A DNA stretch of 64,000 nt from Haematococcus lacustris. Lineage: Eukaryota > Chlorophyta > Chlorophyceae > Chlamydomonadales > Haematococcaceae. The stretch is from positions 5,995,620 to 6,059,619 of the forward strand of contig JASKMD010000020.1 of the NCBI GenBank assembly GCA_030144725.1. Direction: 5' to 3'. Position 1 is the stretch's first letter; each line of letters begins with the position of its first letter. Position numbers and translations under genes: made by a program. A model generated the notes under the pieces. It saw only the letters and a program-made list of their open reading frames with translations, was not told where the DNA came from and did not search any database. Below, piece after piece: positions 23,512 through 34,924 of this stretch.

Positions 23512-24190
23512 AAGGTACTTGCTCAACTGCTGCTGCTGCTGCTGCTCTGGCTGTTGGTGAGCTTGCTGCTGGTGGGCCTGCTGCTGAGCTAGCCGGGCCT
23601 TCAACTCTGGTGGCAGCTGAAGCCGCCCTGGGACCACCATGTGCCTCTGCTCCTGCCCCGCCCCCTGCCCTTGCCCCGGCCCCTGCCCCGGCCCCGCCCC
23701 CTGCCCCTGCCCCTGCCCCGCCCCCTGCCTGCTGTCCAGCACTCCCAGTAAGGGGGAAGAGGCGCTGCGTCTAGCCAACTGGCGGCCTGGGTTGCCCTGG
23801 CTGGCCGCTGTGGCTCCCTGGGGTGGCGGTGGGAAGTGCGAGATGAGGAAGTAGAAGGCGGACAGGGCGGCTGGGCTGCTGTCAGCGGGGCGCAGCATCA
23901 CTGTATGCCGGGTGGCTCGTTGGGAGTGAGGCTGGGGGGAGGTGGGCAGAAGCTGGTTGGTGGGGAAGGGGCTGCTGCTGGTGGTGGAGAACAGGCCGCC
24001 GCCAGGAGCTGGCTGTCCGGCTGCCAGGTTCTGTGGGGCAGGCAACAAAGAAGGCAGGGCAAGTTCTGTGGGGGCAGGCGCCAACGGAGTGCAAGGCAGT
24101 GGAAGGGGAGTGTATGACAGGGGGCAGTCAGGAAGAGCCATGACAGGGTGATGAAGGGGGCGTACACACGGCAAGCAGTCAGGGCTGCTG
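21800..24190 (-). CDS. Gln/His/Ala-rich low-complexity protein, 3' part of a gene
   Basis: A single minus-strand frame stays open for about 800 codons before entering the N gap, far longer than chance allows. No enzymatic domain was recognised. Visible parts in reading order: a Pro/Ser-rich start; a Gly/Gln repeat run (about 23640-23740); two polyglutamine blocks from CTG tracts (about 23450-23590); a poly-Ala block from the CAG tract (about 23320-23385); a His-rich stretch (about 23200-23270); then Ser/Ala/Arg-rich sequence. The upstream limit is uncertain because the first codons overlap a likely intron; acceptor CTCAGCAG at about 24190 is my choice. It is probably the 3' portion of the ankyrin gene upstream on the same strand. 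The stop codon is lost in the gap. It could be a regulatory or scaffold protein. Confidence 0.6.
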
Positions 24191-24387
24191 AGGGGAGGGA
24201 AGGGCCCACTACACCACCACCCAGGGTTAGGGTCAGGGTCAAGGTCGGGCCAGAAGCCACTCACATGTCAATACTAGACACACCCACACACCCACCCTGT
24301 GCTGTTTGGCTGCCTCTGCGTCAGCGTCTCGCACCATGGGCGCAGCCACATACGCCCTGTTCCCATACACCGGTAGGCTACCATACA

Positions 24388-24453
24388 CCCTGACCCTGAC
24401 CCTGACCCTGACCCTGACCCTGACCCTGACCCTGACCCTGACCCTGACCCTGG
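24388..24453. repeat. (CCCTGA)n microsatellite
   Basis: About 11 tandem CCCTGA hexamers, a one-base variant of the CCCTAA telomere-like motif found at 47452. It lies between two coding blocks, probably in an intron. Confidence 0.95.
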
Positions 24454-26416
24454 GGCCTGCCTACACGACACACGTCCACACGCAACTCGTACCCGCCACA
24501 CGCACAGCCAAGCCCTGGTTACGCAGGCACAATGTCACTGCATGACGGCGTCAGCGCAAGCAGGCGCGCAGGGAAGCAAGACGCGTGTGCGGCGCCACTC
24601 ACCAGCTCAGCCCACAAGTGCGGCTCCCTCACCAGCAGCTGCTCAGGGCTCAGGGCCAGCCCTGCCCGCTCGCCTTCCCCCTCCCCTCCTTGACCCTGTT
24701 GCTGCCGCCGGCGCCGGGGGTGTGGGGGTGACAGCCGCTCCCTGAGCCGCGCCGCCCAGGCACGCCCCCCGCTGGCCGCTGGCCCCTGCTCCTGCTGGAC
24801 CCCTGCTCCTGCTGCCCGCTCCAGCGCCCTGCCCGCCCCTTCACGCCCATCCCTCACGCTGCCCTCCAGGCGGCCGCCCCAGCTGCCTGGCTCAGCCCCC
24901 GGTGAGCTGACAGCCAGCAGGGAGGTGGTGGGCTGGGTGTTTGTCGGGTGCTCCGGGTCGACCTCGGGGTCACTGCCCTCGCCCTCCACAGACCCCTCAG
25001 CGTCGGCCGCTTCAGGCACCTGGCCCTGCACAGGTCCAACATGCGGGGTGAGAGGGGGTCGCGCTGAGGGTCCAGACGCTCCGGGTCCGCACCTGGCTCA
25101 GCAGAGGTCACCACGGCCTGGGTGAGGGGGGGGGCTGCAGGGGAGCCAAGCATGGGGTGGGGCCAGTCAGGCCTAAGGACCTCGCCCCAGCACCTCAGCC
25201 TGCCGGGACCCTGAGCACCTCAGCACCCTCAGCACCTCAGCCTGCCAGGACCCAGGGCAGTGAGAGCTCAGGGGTCAGGGCAGCGGCCGTACCAGCCGCC
25301 CCTACAGCCTGGGCGGCAGCGCCCTTAGGAGGAGGAAAAGGGAAGAGAAGCCTCCCTTCCCACCTTCCTCCAACTGTCAGCCCACAGGGCCTGCCTTCCC
25401 TCCAGGACCATAACCCTGGTGTGTGTTGGTGCTGGTGCTGCTGGTTGGCCCGATCAGCACCTTGTCCCACACTCTTCAGGTTCCACACCCAACCTCGGCC
25501 TGACCCACCCCTATCTAGGTTCGCCGCCATCACTGACCTCACCCCACCACACTCCAGCCCACCCCATCCATCCACGCCCAACCCCATGCTTGCATACCTC
25601 CTGCAGGTTGTGGACCACAAGCCGGGAGCCGGGCAGCAGCAGCCGCGTCTGGGGTGCCACCGAATCCCTGCATGGGCAGCCCATGCATGCAGCCACATGA
25701 CACATGCTTACATGGCCACGCAAAGATCACACCGCAAGCTGTGGCAGCAGCTTTCAAGATGGTTAACTGCTTCTCTTGTTACAGCTGTGATCAAGCTTGC
25801 CAACAAGCTAGTAGGTAAACTTGATACAGAGCCTAGTGCAAAGGATGGGAAGCAGTGCCAGAGTAGGACATACGGGGCTGCCTAAACAAGACATTCAGCC
25901 TGTCGCCTATGAGCCCTGGTGTTGAAGCTTGCTGAGCAATCACAGCCTGGCAGTCTGGCACATGGCCTGAGGATGACTCCAGGCTGGCAAGGCATTGCTC
26001 AGGCCGGGCACGCGCTGCATAGCCAGCATGCGGCAGAGCAGCCTGGACTCCCGCCAGTTGGCTGCTCACCGGCTGGCCTGTAGCCAAAGCTCCAGCGCTG
26101 GGACCGTGGCGGTGCAGGCCAGCCGTGGCAGCAGCACTGCATGGCGCACCGCCCACACCGGGCCCCCACCACCCAGACCGGCCACCTGGGAGGCACAGCA
26201 GCAGCAGCAGCAGCAGCATGGGTGGGGTCTCAATCCACAGCCGTCACCCCAGCAGGCTCTGCCAGCCAGGCCTCTGGCCCTGCCTCAGACACTTCGCAGC
26301 TGGATCTTGTCTCCCTGCCCCCAGCCCTTGCCCTGCTGCCTCTCCTGCCCAGGCCTGCATGGCACTGCACCCTGCCCGTGTGCCCTGCACAGCAGCCCCG
26401 TGTGCCCTGCACAGAC
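24454..26416 (-). other. Region with probable internal exons, structure unresolved
   Basis: Sequence between the ankyrin exons and the Gln-rich block. Two stretches look exonic on the minus strand. One is open from about 25031 to a donor CTG|GTGAGT near 24600 (Glu/Gly/Arg-rich, ending EQLLVREPHLWAEL). The other is a short exon at about 25672-25607 bounded by ATGCAG and GAG|GTATGC; one frame reads RLLLPGSRLVVHNLQ. Phases could not be linked to the flanking exons. 25700-25900 is less GC-rich and looks intronic. CAG/CTG runs lie near 26198-26217 and 26574-26625. Confidence 0.35.
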
Positions 26417-27722
26417 CTTCACGGCGATGTCACAGCTGGCTAGGGCCTTGCGTTTTAAACGCTGGGCAATGGCGGCAGCGCTGTCCCTGCGACTGCTGCC
26501 CGGACTCGTGCTGCTGGCAGGGGCCCCCTCCCAGCCGGCCCCTGGCCTTGGCCCATGGGGTTGCCCCCCTGGCTGCTGCTGCTGCTGCTGCTGGTGCTGC
26601 TGCTGCTGCTGCTGCTGGTGCTGCTGAGGTGGGGCACTTGATTGGGAGGTGTGGTGGCTGCTACCCCTGATGGCGCTCGCCAGCTGGGTCAGGAGGTTGG
26701 TGGAGGGGGAGGGCAGCACCTCCAACGCCATCTTGCCTGCAGGAGCAGGAGCAGCAGCAGCAGGGTGGAGGGGAGGAGGGGAGGCATGACCAGGAGGGTA
26801 TTAAGATAGGGTGTGGGGACAGGCTCATGGCCACATATGTTCATTGATGGGTGCTGCTCCAGGGAAGGCAGCCGTGAGAGTGGCCATGGCAGCTGACCCA
26901 GACACTAAGGTCAACAAGAGTGTTTGTCTGAAGATTTTAACCACTACAAGCCAGCAGCCTAGTTGTCCAGTGGGTTGTTTTGCTCGCAGCCAGGCCATCT
27001 AAATGTGCATGGGGCAGCATGGCAGTGCATGGAGGGTACAAGAAGCATCATTGGCTTGCAAGTCCAGTCAAGGCAATGCCTGGTGTGTGAGTAGGTATGC
27101 CCCTGTACACGGTTCTCACCTGCAACGTTGCAGAGGAAGGGGTTGCCACCGTGCGCAACCAGGAGCTCCACGCAGGCCTCGTGGCACTTGGCCGCGGCCT
27201 GGTGCAGCGGCGTGCCAGAATGTGGGCGGGTGACGTTGACGGCGTTGGGCGATGCGCCGGCCTCTAGCAGCTGTACGAAGCAGCGCGCACAATCAGTGCT
27301 CCGCGCACATCCTCTGCCGGCCCGGCCCGGCAAGGTCGCTAAGCTGCAGATTCCGCGGGCCAAGCAACATGCTCACCAGCCTGCAAATTTGGTATTGCCC
27401 GTCCTCCGCGGCGGTGTGTAAGACTGTAAGGCCGTCTGGATTAACTTGGTTTAGAATGTATTTTCGAGTGCTTGCACTGGGCACTAGGCGCTCTAGCCGC
27501 TCCACCAAGAGCTGCACATGGGACCAAGTCGTTCACGCGTGGGTGTCGGCATTCAACGGGCCAACCGCCATCAGCGACTAGTAGCCGCACCCTGACTTGA
27601 GCCACGCTGCTGCGCGCCACAGCGTGAGCCAGCTCGCGCATAAACTTCTCTGCCCAAGTGCTATCCAGGATGGCTGGGGCTCTCACGTCTGACTCTGCAT
27701 CCCTACTGAAGTGCGCACCCAT
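26417..27722 (-). CDS. Ankyrin-repeat protein, N-terminal exons
   Basis: Four minus-strand exons join in phase: 27722-27591, 27511-27377, 27270-27120 and 26736-26417 (246 codons), with GT-AG introns. ATG 27722 is the first Met in frame. The spliced product has ankyrin repeats: LLVERLERL, NPDGLTVLHTAAEDGQYQI, then CRLLLEAGASPNAVN, and SGTPLHQAAAKCHEACVE LLVAHGGNPF. Splicing at CTG|GTGAGC recreates a continuous ankyrin helix pair across exons 2 and 3. Exon 4 is Gln-rich (CTG tract) and ends KRKALASCDIAVK. The role is protein-protein interaction; partners are unknown. It probably continues into the unresolved exons and the Gln/His-rich block downstream, but that link is inferred. Alternative donors for exon 1 exist (CAA|GTCAGG). 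Confidence 0.7.
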
Positions 27723-28152
27723 CTGGCTGACTTGACTTGGTTCCAAAGTTAGAAAGTTGCCTTAGTCACGAGACCTGATGGCCGCAACAGCGATGATGCG
27801 CATCAAGACAGCTTTCTTGTATCGGCTAGTCTCACGACATTATGCACATACGCGAAAATGACGCGTGAGTCAAGAAGTTGGGTGCTGCTTGCGTCGGTTG
27901 CAGCCAACGAACAACCCGACTAATGCAAATCGTAAACGCTGGGCACCTCTCCTCCTCTTTGCTCTTATCGCCTTCGACTGTGCTCTCCATTGCTCCCGCA
28001 AACCCACACCCTTGGTGCGAGACGAGCTTTGGGCCATCCCCCGTTAACCTGACATATGATGATGTTATAGCCACACACCAGCAGCACCAATCCATATCCA
28101 TGATCCATCATCCGCTATCCAGCCCACGGATAGGGCACCCACTGTGCGCAAC
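27723..28152. other. Intergenic region upstream of the ankyrin gene
   Basis: No gene seen. It presumably contains the ankyrin-gene promoter. Its right part borders the hAT element terminus. Confidence 0.5.
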
Positions 28153-28163
28153 CAGGGTTGTGA
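28153..28163 (+). repeat. Left TIR of the hAT element
   Basis: CAGGGTTGTGA, the exact complement of the right end. CAGGG starts are common among hAT elements. Confidence 0.75.
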
Positions 28164-29047
28164 AAATTGCAGTATTTCATGAAATATTGCAGTGAAATCT
28201 TGCACGTGCAAAAATGCAACATTTCATTGCAAGAATGAAAAATCCCGGTAGCCCCCAGCACCCGGCAGCCCGAGTAGAGCCCGATGGCTGAGGCTGTCGC
28301 GACAACTACTGGCCTTCAACAGAATGCTCGTGGCCGCATTGCTGCTTTCTCTGGCCCTTCGTTGGCATTGCCACGGGTGCTCCAGCACAACGTGATTGGC
28401 CTGGGCAATGCGACCCCTCTACAACCTAACGGGAAGAGGCGTCGCACTACCACAGCCGACACAGCCGCAGGCACAACAGCAGGTGCAGCCGCAGGTGCAG
28501 CCACAAGCAGCCCGCGCAGCAGCTGGATCACAGCGCAATGGAGGACTGTAGCGGAGGGTCGTGGGAAGTGCCTCCATTGCGGCGAGGACAAGTCCATCAA
28601 CAACATCACGCGCCTAAAGAATCACTTGCTAGCGTGCCCCGAGTTCCTCGTCAGTCCGCAGCCCAGGAAGCCGCTGGGAGGTGCTCTAAGGTCGCTGCAG
28701 CCATTGCCCAGCGATCGGGAGGGAGAGCAAGCTGTGACACAGCAGGCAATCGAGCTCAATGAGCAAGAACAGTTTGGGGAGGATGTCATGCGCTTGGCAA
28801 TTGACAACAACTGGTCTTTCCACTTTGTTGAGCATGCTACTACACAGGCGTTCTACAAGCAGTGGCATCCCATCTAGCCTAAGCAGCCACCCAGTGGTAG
28901 GTGCGTTATGACATGTAGTGTGGCTAGGCACAGCGTGGGTGGCAGGACAACAGCGTATGCGCCCTGTGTGACGTGACACGGCCGCTCAGTGGGCCACTGC
29001 GCAGGACTGCTGGCAGCAGCACATATCATAAGCCTATACTTCACTAG

Positions 29048-29235
29048 TAAGTACCACCACCACCACCTCCCCTCCCACTACCACCACCACCACCACCACC
29101 ACCACCTCTCAAACCCTCACCCTCACTGTCCCAGTCTCTCCACCACCACCACCACCACCAGTCCCAGTCCCACCACCAGTCCCAGTCCCACCACCACCAC
29201 GACCTCTCAAACCCTCACCCTCACTGTCCCAGTCT
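29048..29235. repeat. CCA-rich and CCCTCACTGTCCCAGTCTC repeats
   Basis: Imperfect CCACCA runs alternate with two copies of a TCTCAAACCCTCACCCTC block, inside a probable transposase-gene intron. Confidence 0.85.
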
Positions 29236-30002
29236 CTCAAACTGAGCACATTCTTATGTTGCCATGCTCATGATGTTGCTCCAGCAGAGGTGACAGAGCT
29301 ACCATCCTTTCGCCAGCACATTGACCAGGTCAAGGAGGTCGTCCACTACTTCCTCCACCTGCAGCTTCCACGCGAGCTGCTGCTGCAGCACAGGGCTGCC
29401 ACAGCAGCAGCTGCGGCAACAACAACGGCGGCAACAACTGTGGCTGCCAAGCACGTGGAGTTGGTGCAAATGTCTCAGACACGCTTTGCCAGCCTACACG
29501 ACATGTTGTGCAGTGTTCAACACAACAAGTCGGTAAGCCATAGCACATGGGTCCCAATCATACTAATCACTCTCACCCTGACCCTGACCCTCATCCTGAC
29601 CCTCACCCTCACCCTCCTGTGTCACACTAATCATTGTTGCTAGTTTGTGTGGTTGTTGTCGTAGTTTGTTGCTAGTTTGTGTTGTCGTAGTTTGTGTTGT
29701 CGTAGTTTGTTGCTACTTTGTGTTGTCGTTGTTGCTGCTGATGTAGGCGCTGAGGAGTGTGGCTATCTCTGACTCATTAGGCAATGATGCCCGGTCACGC
29801 AACGTCATCGCCTTGGTGCTGAACCCTGACTTCTGGGAGAAGAATGAGTGGATTGTTGGCACCCTAGCGCCTGCTGCCAAGCTAGTGGAAGCCCTTCAAG
29901 CTGATGCTGCTAATCTTGCCCATGTGCACTTTGGGCTGATGGCAGTTGAAGACAAGTTGGACAAGGTTACCAGGTAATCACATCACCAACATTTTAATAT
30001 GT

Positions 30003-30118
30003 GTGCATGATGTGTGCAGGTCATGCCCACCATGATGTGTGCATGATGTGCATGATGTGTGCATGATGTGCATGATGTGTGCATGATGTGTGCATGATGT
30101 GTGCATGACGTGTGCAGG
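30003..30118. repeat. GTGTGCATGAT minisatellite
   Basis: Tandem 9-12-bp units of the type GTGTGCATGAT fill the intron between two transposase exons and end just before the acceptor GTGTGCAG. Confidence 0.9.
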
Positions 30119-30767
30119 TCATGCCCACCAGCATTCCAAGATGATGCCTTTGATCTAGAGCAGGCGTGGGATCAACTACGCAACTTCCGAGACAAGCACG
30201 GAGCTCTGCTGCCAGACCAGATGAGGAGTGCTGAGGACCTGGCCGCTCGCCTTGCAAGCTCAAATGGTCAAGGAGACGACTCAGCAGCTACTCAGGTAGA
30301 CCCCCCTCCCCTCCATCAAAGCATCAGATATGCACATCAGCTATGCACATCAGCACCACACTGCATCAGGTATGCACATCAGATATGCACATCAGATATG
30401 CACATCAGCTCCACACTGCATCACACACTTGTTTGTGTTTTTTTATTGCTAGGCGCGAGACGAGCTACATGGTGAAGATGAAGCTGAGCCCCAACATCTT
30501 CCACCCACGCCCGCTGCGTGACCCAGTGACCTGGTGGGAGTGGTATGGCATGGAGACGCCTGTGCTACAGCAAGTGGCACAGCGGGTGCTTAGCATTCCT
30601 GCCACATCGGCTGGCGTGGAGCGCCTCTTCTCTGTTTTCAAGTTCATCTGGAGCGATCGCCGCAACCGTCTGCTCATGGGCCGCATTTGGGCAATGGCAT
30701 ATGTGTACTTCAACACTCGGGCCTTGAAGCACCAGGAGCAGCCCTCGGCAGCTGATGCTGCTGGTGT

Positions 30768-31072
30768 TGTAGCCGCGTTGACGGAGGCGTAGCGGAGAGA
30801 GTAGTGTAGCCGGCTACTGAGAGGAGTTGCACCTCTAGCACTCGGTCGGTTTGTGCTGCACACTGAATTGTGCCAGTCCGGAAGTGAGCGGGGTTTTATA
30901 GTCGTCCCCTCACCGCATGAGCGGTGACGGGTCACGCTCGCAGCGCACATGTCACGGTCCAAGGCATCACCCTTGGCCGGGACATGTGACGCGGTCGCGA
31001 GCGCATGTGCGGTCGACTCGGAAGTTATCGTATCGGGTAGCCAAGCAAGATTAACTCTTACTCGCTACTACA
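30768..31072 (-). repeat. 3' LTR of element 2
   Basis: A 305-bp copy, apparently identical to 40787-41091. A purine tract (GGGGGGCGA on the minus strand, 31073-31084) abuts it. The pol stop codon uses bases of this LTR. Confidence 0.95.
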
Positions 31073-32344
31073 AGTCGCCCCCCCTTAGTTCGGACGTCCC
31101 GGGCGGACCTAAGGAGCGGTACTTGCTTACGGACTCAGCCGGCACTCGGTCAGACGGGAGCCACTGATCGTGGACTTCGGAAAACCCGGGATAACGGACT
31201 CGGTAGAAAAGCTTTTCATAACGTTTGTTCTTATTTCGGAGTTTTTGGTAATGCACCTCTTTGCGCTCGGCGACAATGTATGGGAGCACTTCAGGCTCGG
31301 TCGGGTTGATCAATACTTCGGGCACTTCAACACTCGGTGGTTGAACGGAGCCATCGGATTTGTATGCTCGCAAAAGGGACACATGAAACACTGGGTGGAT
31401 TGCCATATGAGGAGGAATTTCCAGCCTCACGGCATTTCTGCCCACGTGTTCAATGACGGTAAAGGGACCAAGCCACCTTGGCAAAAGCTTTTGGTGGGGA
31501 CCACTGCGGAGGTTCTTAGTGTTCAACAATACTTGTTGACCCGGGTTGAAGTTTTGATCAACTTTGCCCACATCGTAAGTGGCGGCTTGTCGTTGCTGAG
31601 CGGCCTCAATAGCCACTTGAGCATGTTTGAGCGCGGTGCGGATGACTTCGGCTCTCTCGGTGGCCACGGGGATATCTGTCGTGAGCTTCAAGTCACGATA
31701 GAACGGAGTAGCGGGGTGACGGCCGTAATTAAGATAAAACGGGGAATGACCAGTGCTTGCTTGTTTGGCATTATTAACGGCAAACTCTGCTAAAGGAAGT
31801 AATGTGTCCCAATTTTTCAAGTTGGGAGACACAAAAGACCTTAGCATTTCCTCAAGCACTCGGTTCATTCGTTCGGTTTGGCCATCGGTTTGCGGGTGAT
31901 ATGCGGTTGAGAGCCGGGATTGTGTACCAAGGCGCCGGAGATACCCATGCATGAAGTGTCCAGCAAATTGCGGGCCTCGATCGGATATCAAGGTAGCTGG
32001 TTCGCCATGAAGGCGCACAACATGTTGGAGAAAGAGCTCAGCAGTCTCTTCAGCGGTAATTGCCTTTTTGCACGGTACAAAATGAGTCATCTTAGTAAGG
32101 CGATCCACAAAGACACAAATTGCATCGTACCCATGCAACGTGCGCGGTAGCCCCGTGACAAAGTCAACGGTGACACTTTCCCACGGATCGTTGGGTATGG
32201 CACTCGCGCCGATTAAGGCCGGAAGTCACCAGGACCATTTCTCCCGGGAGGCATACCGCAGATAGCCCCAGGAAAGGCCGACTCAACGCCGTTGTTGTCA
32301 TTGAAAAACTCAAAGTTCGTGCGATGTTATTACCATTTGAAATC

Positions 32345-32800
32345 CGAAAAAACCCTGCGCAGGGTCCTGCCGACCCTGCGCAGGGTCCTAGCGCATCGGC
32401 CATTTGCAGGGTCCTGACGACCATTTGCAGGGTCCTAGCGACCCTGCGCAGGGTCCTGGTGACCCGGCGCAGGGTCCTGGTGACCCGGCGCAGGGTCCTG
32501 GTGACCCGGCGCAGGGTCCTGATGGCAGTTTTTACAGGGTCCTGCTGACCATTTGCAGGGTCCTGGTGACCCTGCGCAGGGTCCTGGTGACCCGGCGCAG
32601 GGTCCTGGTGACCCGGCGCAGGGTCCTGGCGACCCTGTGCAGGGTTCTGATGGCAGTTTTACAGGGTCCTGCTGACCATTTGCAGGGTCCTGGTGACCCT
32701 GCGCAGGGTCCTGGTGACCCTGTGCGGGGTTCTGATGGCAGTTTTTACAGGGTCCTGCTGATCATTATACAGGGTCTTGCTGACCAGTCTACAGGGTCTA
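32345..32800. repeat. Left subterminal array of CAGGGTCCT units
   Basis: More than a dozen copies of a roughly 21-bp unit CAGGGTCCTGGTGACC plus a variable end (CGGCG or CTGCG), with related variants such as TTTACAGGGTCCTGCTGACC. Many contain the palindrome CCCTGCGCAGGG. Confidence 0.9.
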
Positions 32801-33204
32801 CAAGGCATGATTCTTGTACTTGCTACTACAACATGACCCCTCATGCACTCTCCCTCTTGTTGCTCACGTGCATGTCATCTAAGCCATCATGACATTCACC
32901 TTGCACGCGCAAACCTGCCATGTCATGTCTTATGGTACAACCTTACAATGTATGCAACACCACTACAAACGGCATGCATTGCTGATGCTAAGCACATGCA
33001 TTGATGCAAGCTGGTAACACCACACAACACCACAACACAATACCACTGCAACAACAACAACAACACAACGACTCATGCCTTACTCACAACCATGCCATGA
33101 GCACAACCACAAGGATTGGATGCACTTGCTATGGGCTAACACCTCATCACGGGACTGCTAGGCACTTTGCCTTGCTGCCTATGCCCCATGGCACCAAATC
33201 AGGC

Positions 33205-33362
33205 TGATCTAGGCTAGGCTGGGCTAGGCTAGGCTAGGCTGGGCTAGGCTTGGCTCCAGGCTGCCCGCTCCAGGCTGCCCGCTCTAGGCTGCCCGCTCCA
33301 GGCTGCCCGCTCCAGACTGCCCACTCCATGCTGCCCGCTCCAGGCTGCCCACTCCATGCTGC
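33205..33362. repeat. GGCTGGGCTA and CAGGCTGCCCGCTC minisatellites
   Basis: Two adjacent tandem arrays: AGGCTAGGCTGGGCT units followed by about nine GCTGCCCGCTCCAG-type units. No coding sense is apparent. Confidence 0.85.
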
Positions 33363-34029
33363 TACGCCAAGGGCTGCTGGGTGCCATGGGGTGGGGGAGA
33401 GGAGAGGGGAGGGGAGGAGGGGAGGTAGGTGGCAGACTCGGATGTGGTGGTGGTGGGATTGGGCAGGGAAGGGCGAAGGGAGAAGGGGGCAAGGGGCAGC
33501 AGTGTGACCATCAGACCTGCGGCAGCAAGAGGCATCCTTGCACTTAGGCTTGGCATTGGTGACAACTCATGTGCAGGGACTGGCCACTTACAGCTATGCT
33601 CAATGCCCCCCTCCATGTCACGCCGCTACCACCTTGCTTGCAATCACCAAGCCTTGCTACACTTGTCATACTCAAGCTGTCAACAACTGCAAGCAAAGAT
33701 AAGCCAGCAAGCAGATGAATAAGGACATGCATGACCAGAACTGGGCTGGGTAGGCTGACACCACCAGAGCATGTGCACCCACCGGAAGTCCTGGCTACCG
33801 CTCCAAGCTCGTTGTGTGTTGCGAAGAGGTGTACAAGCGCTCAAACCTTGCTGGTGGCTTCTCTGATGCAACCCAGCATAGGCTCCCAAATGCAAGGCAA
33901 TACGAACCACAACATGCATGCTTACTCACCTGCCAAGGTGAGGGTGAGGGTGAGGGTGAGGTCAAGGGCGAGTGGGAAGGGAAGGGGAATGGTAGGTCAG
34001 GAAGGTAAGGGGACCTGTAGCCACCTGTA

Positions 34030-34130
34030 GAGACATGTAGAGGGGGGGAGGGCGTGAGGGAGGGCGTGAGAAAGGGCGTGAGGGAGGGAGGGAAGGAGGG
34101 AGGGAAGGAGGGAGGGGAGGAGGAGGTTGC
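34030..34130. repeat. GGGAGGGA purine tract
   Basis: A long purine run made of AGGGAGGG and GGGCGTGAGG units in the middle of the TIR element. The body of the element otherwise shows no recognisable gene. Confidence 0.8.
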
Positions 34131-34924
34131 TCCAGGCTGCAAGGTAGGATAGGGAGTGGGGCAAGGTGCGACGACGGCCTGGGAGGTGGTGGTGGCAAAG
34201 GGGAAGGGTTAAACCAATAATCCTGCAGCAGCACAAAAGGCATGCCAGATGTTAAGCGGTGCCACATACTTGCAGAGGGATAGCCACTCACCTTGACAAC
34301 TTCGCATGGATGTTTGCATGGCTGACGACGAGGCTCGGTCGTTGTGTGTCGATGCGTGGCTAGGCTTGCTACGTTGGCTTTTTGCGTTGCTGCGTGGCTG
34401 TAACATATCGAGATTGCGAGGTTGTGTGGATGGCTGCGATGCTGGTGAAGTAGCTGGACTGCGTGGCTGAGCTAGCGACGTAGATGGTTGTACGCCTAGC
34501 ATCCGGGTTGGCTGCCTCATGGTAGGGGAAGTGGCTGGGGCTGCACTGCTGGCTAGGCTAAGTTGCGGCTAAGTTGCGTGTCTGAGCTAGCTAGCTAGGT
34601 GCGATGTGACTGGAAGCGAGCATAGTTTCGGGCCTGGCTGCGAGCTGAGTTACGAGGCTCTGAATGCGTGGAGCTGACTCATTGCAATTGGAAGTCGCTA
34701 CTAGCTAGAGACGCACCTTAGGCGTTGTTCATCGACTTACGGCAGTACGAGATGTCGCAATGTAGAGCACGTACATCGCGTTTGTGCTAGGCGTGTTGTA
34801 GAGCAGGGACGTTGCAAGTTGGCTGGGTGACAAGAAGGCTGCGAGGTTGCATGCCATGTTGCGAGGATTTTTTTGAAATTTTCATTATGGCTTTCATCCA
34901 GATGCCACCGACCTCTGCCAGTCA

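Noticed and set aside
21250..24264. A single 1004-codon minus-strand ORF crossing the N gap
   Set aside because: The frame through 500 Ns is artificial and its last codons are antisense LINE sequence.
31170..31793. Plus-strand 207-codon ORF in element 2
   Set aside because: It is the antisense shadow of the integrase/chromodomain coding sequence.
32324..32892. Plus-strand ORFs over the CAGGGTCCT array
   Set aside because: They are translations of a simple tandem repeat without any non-repetitive coding context.
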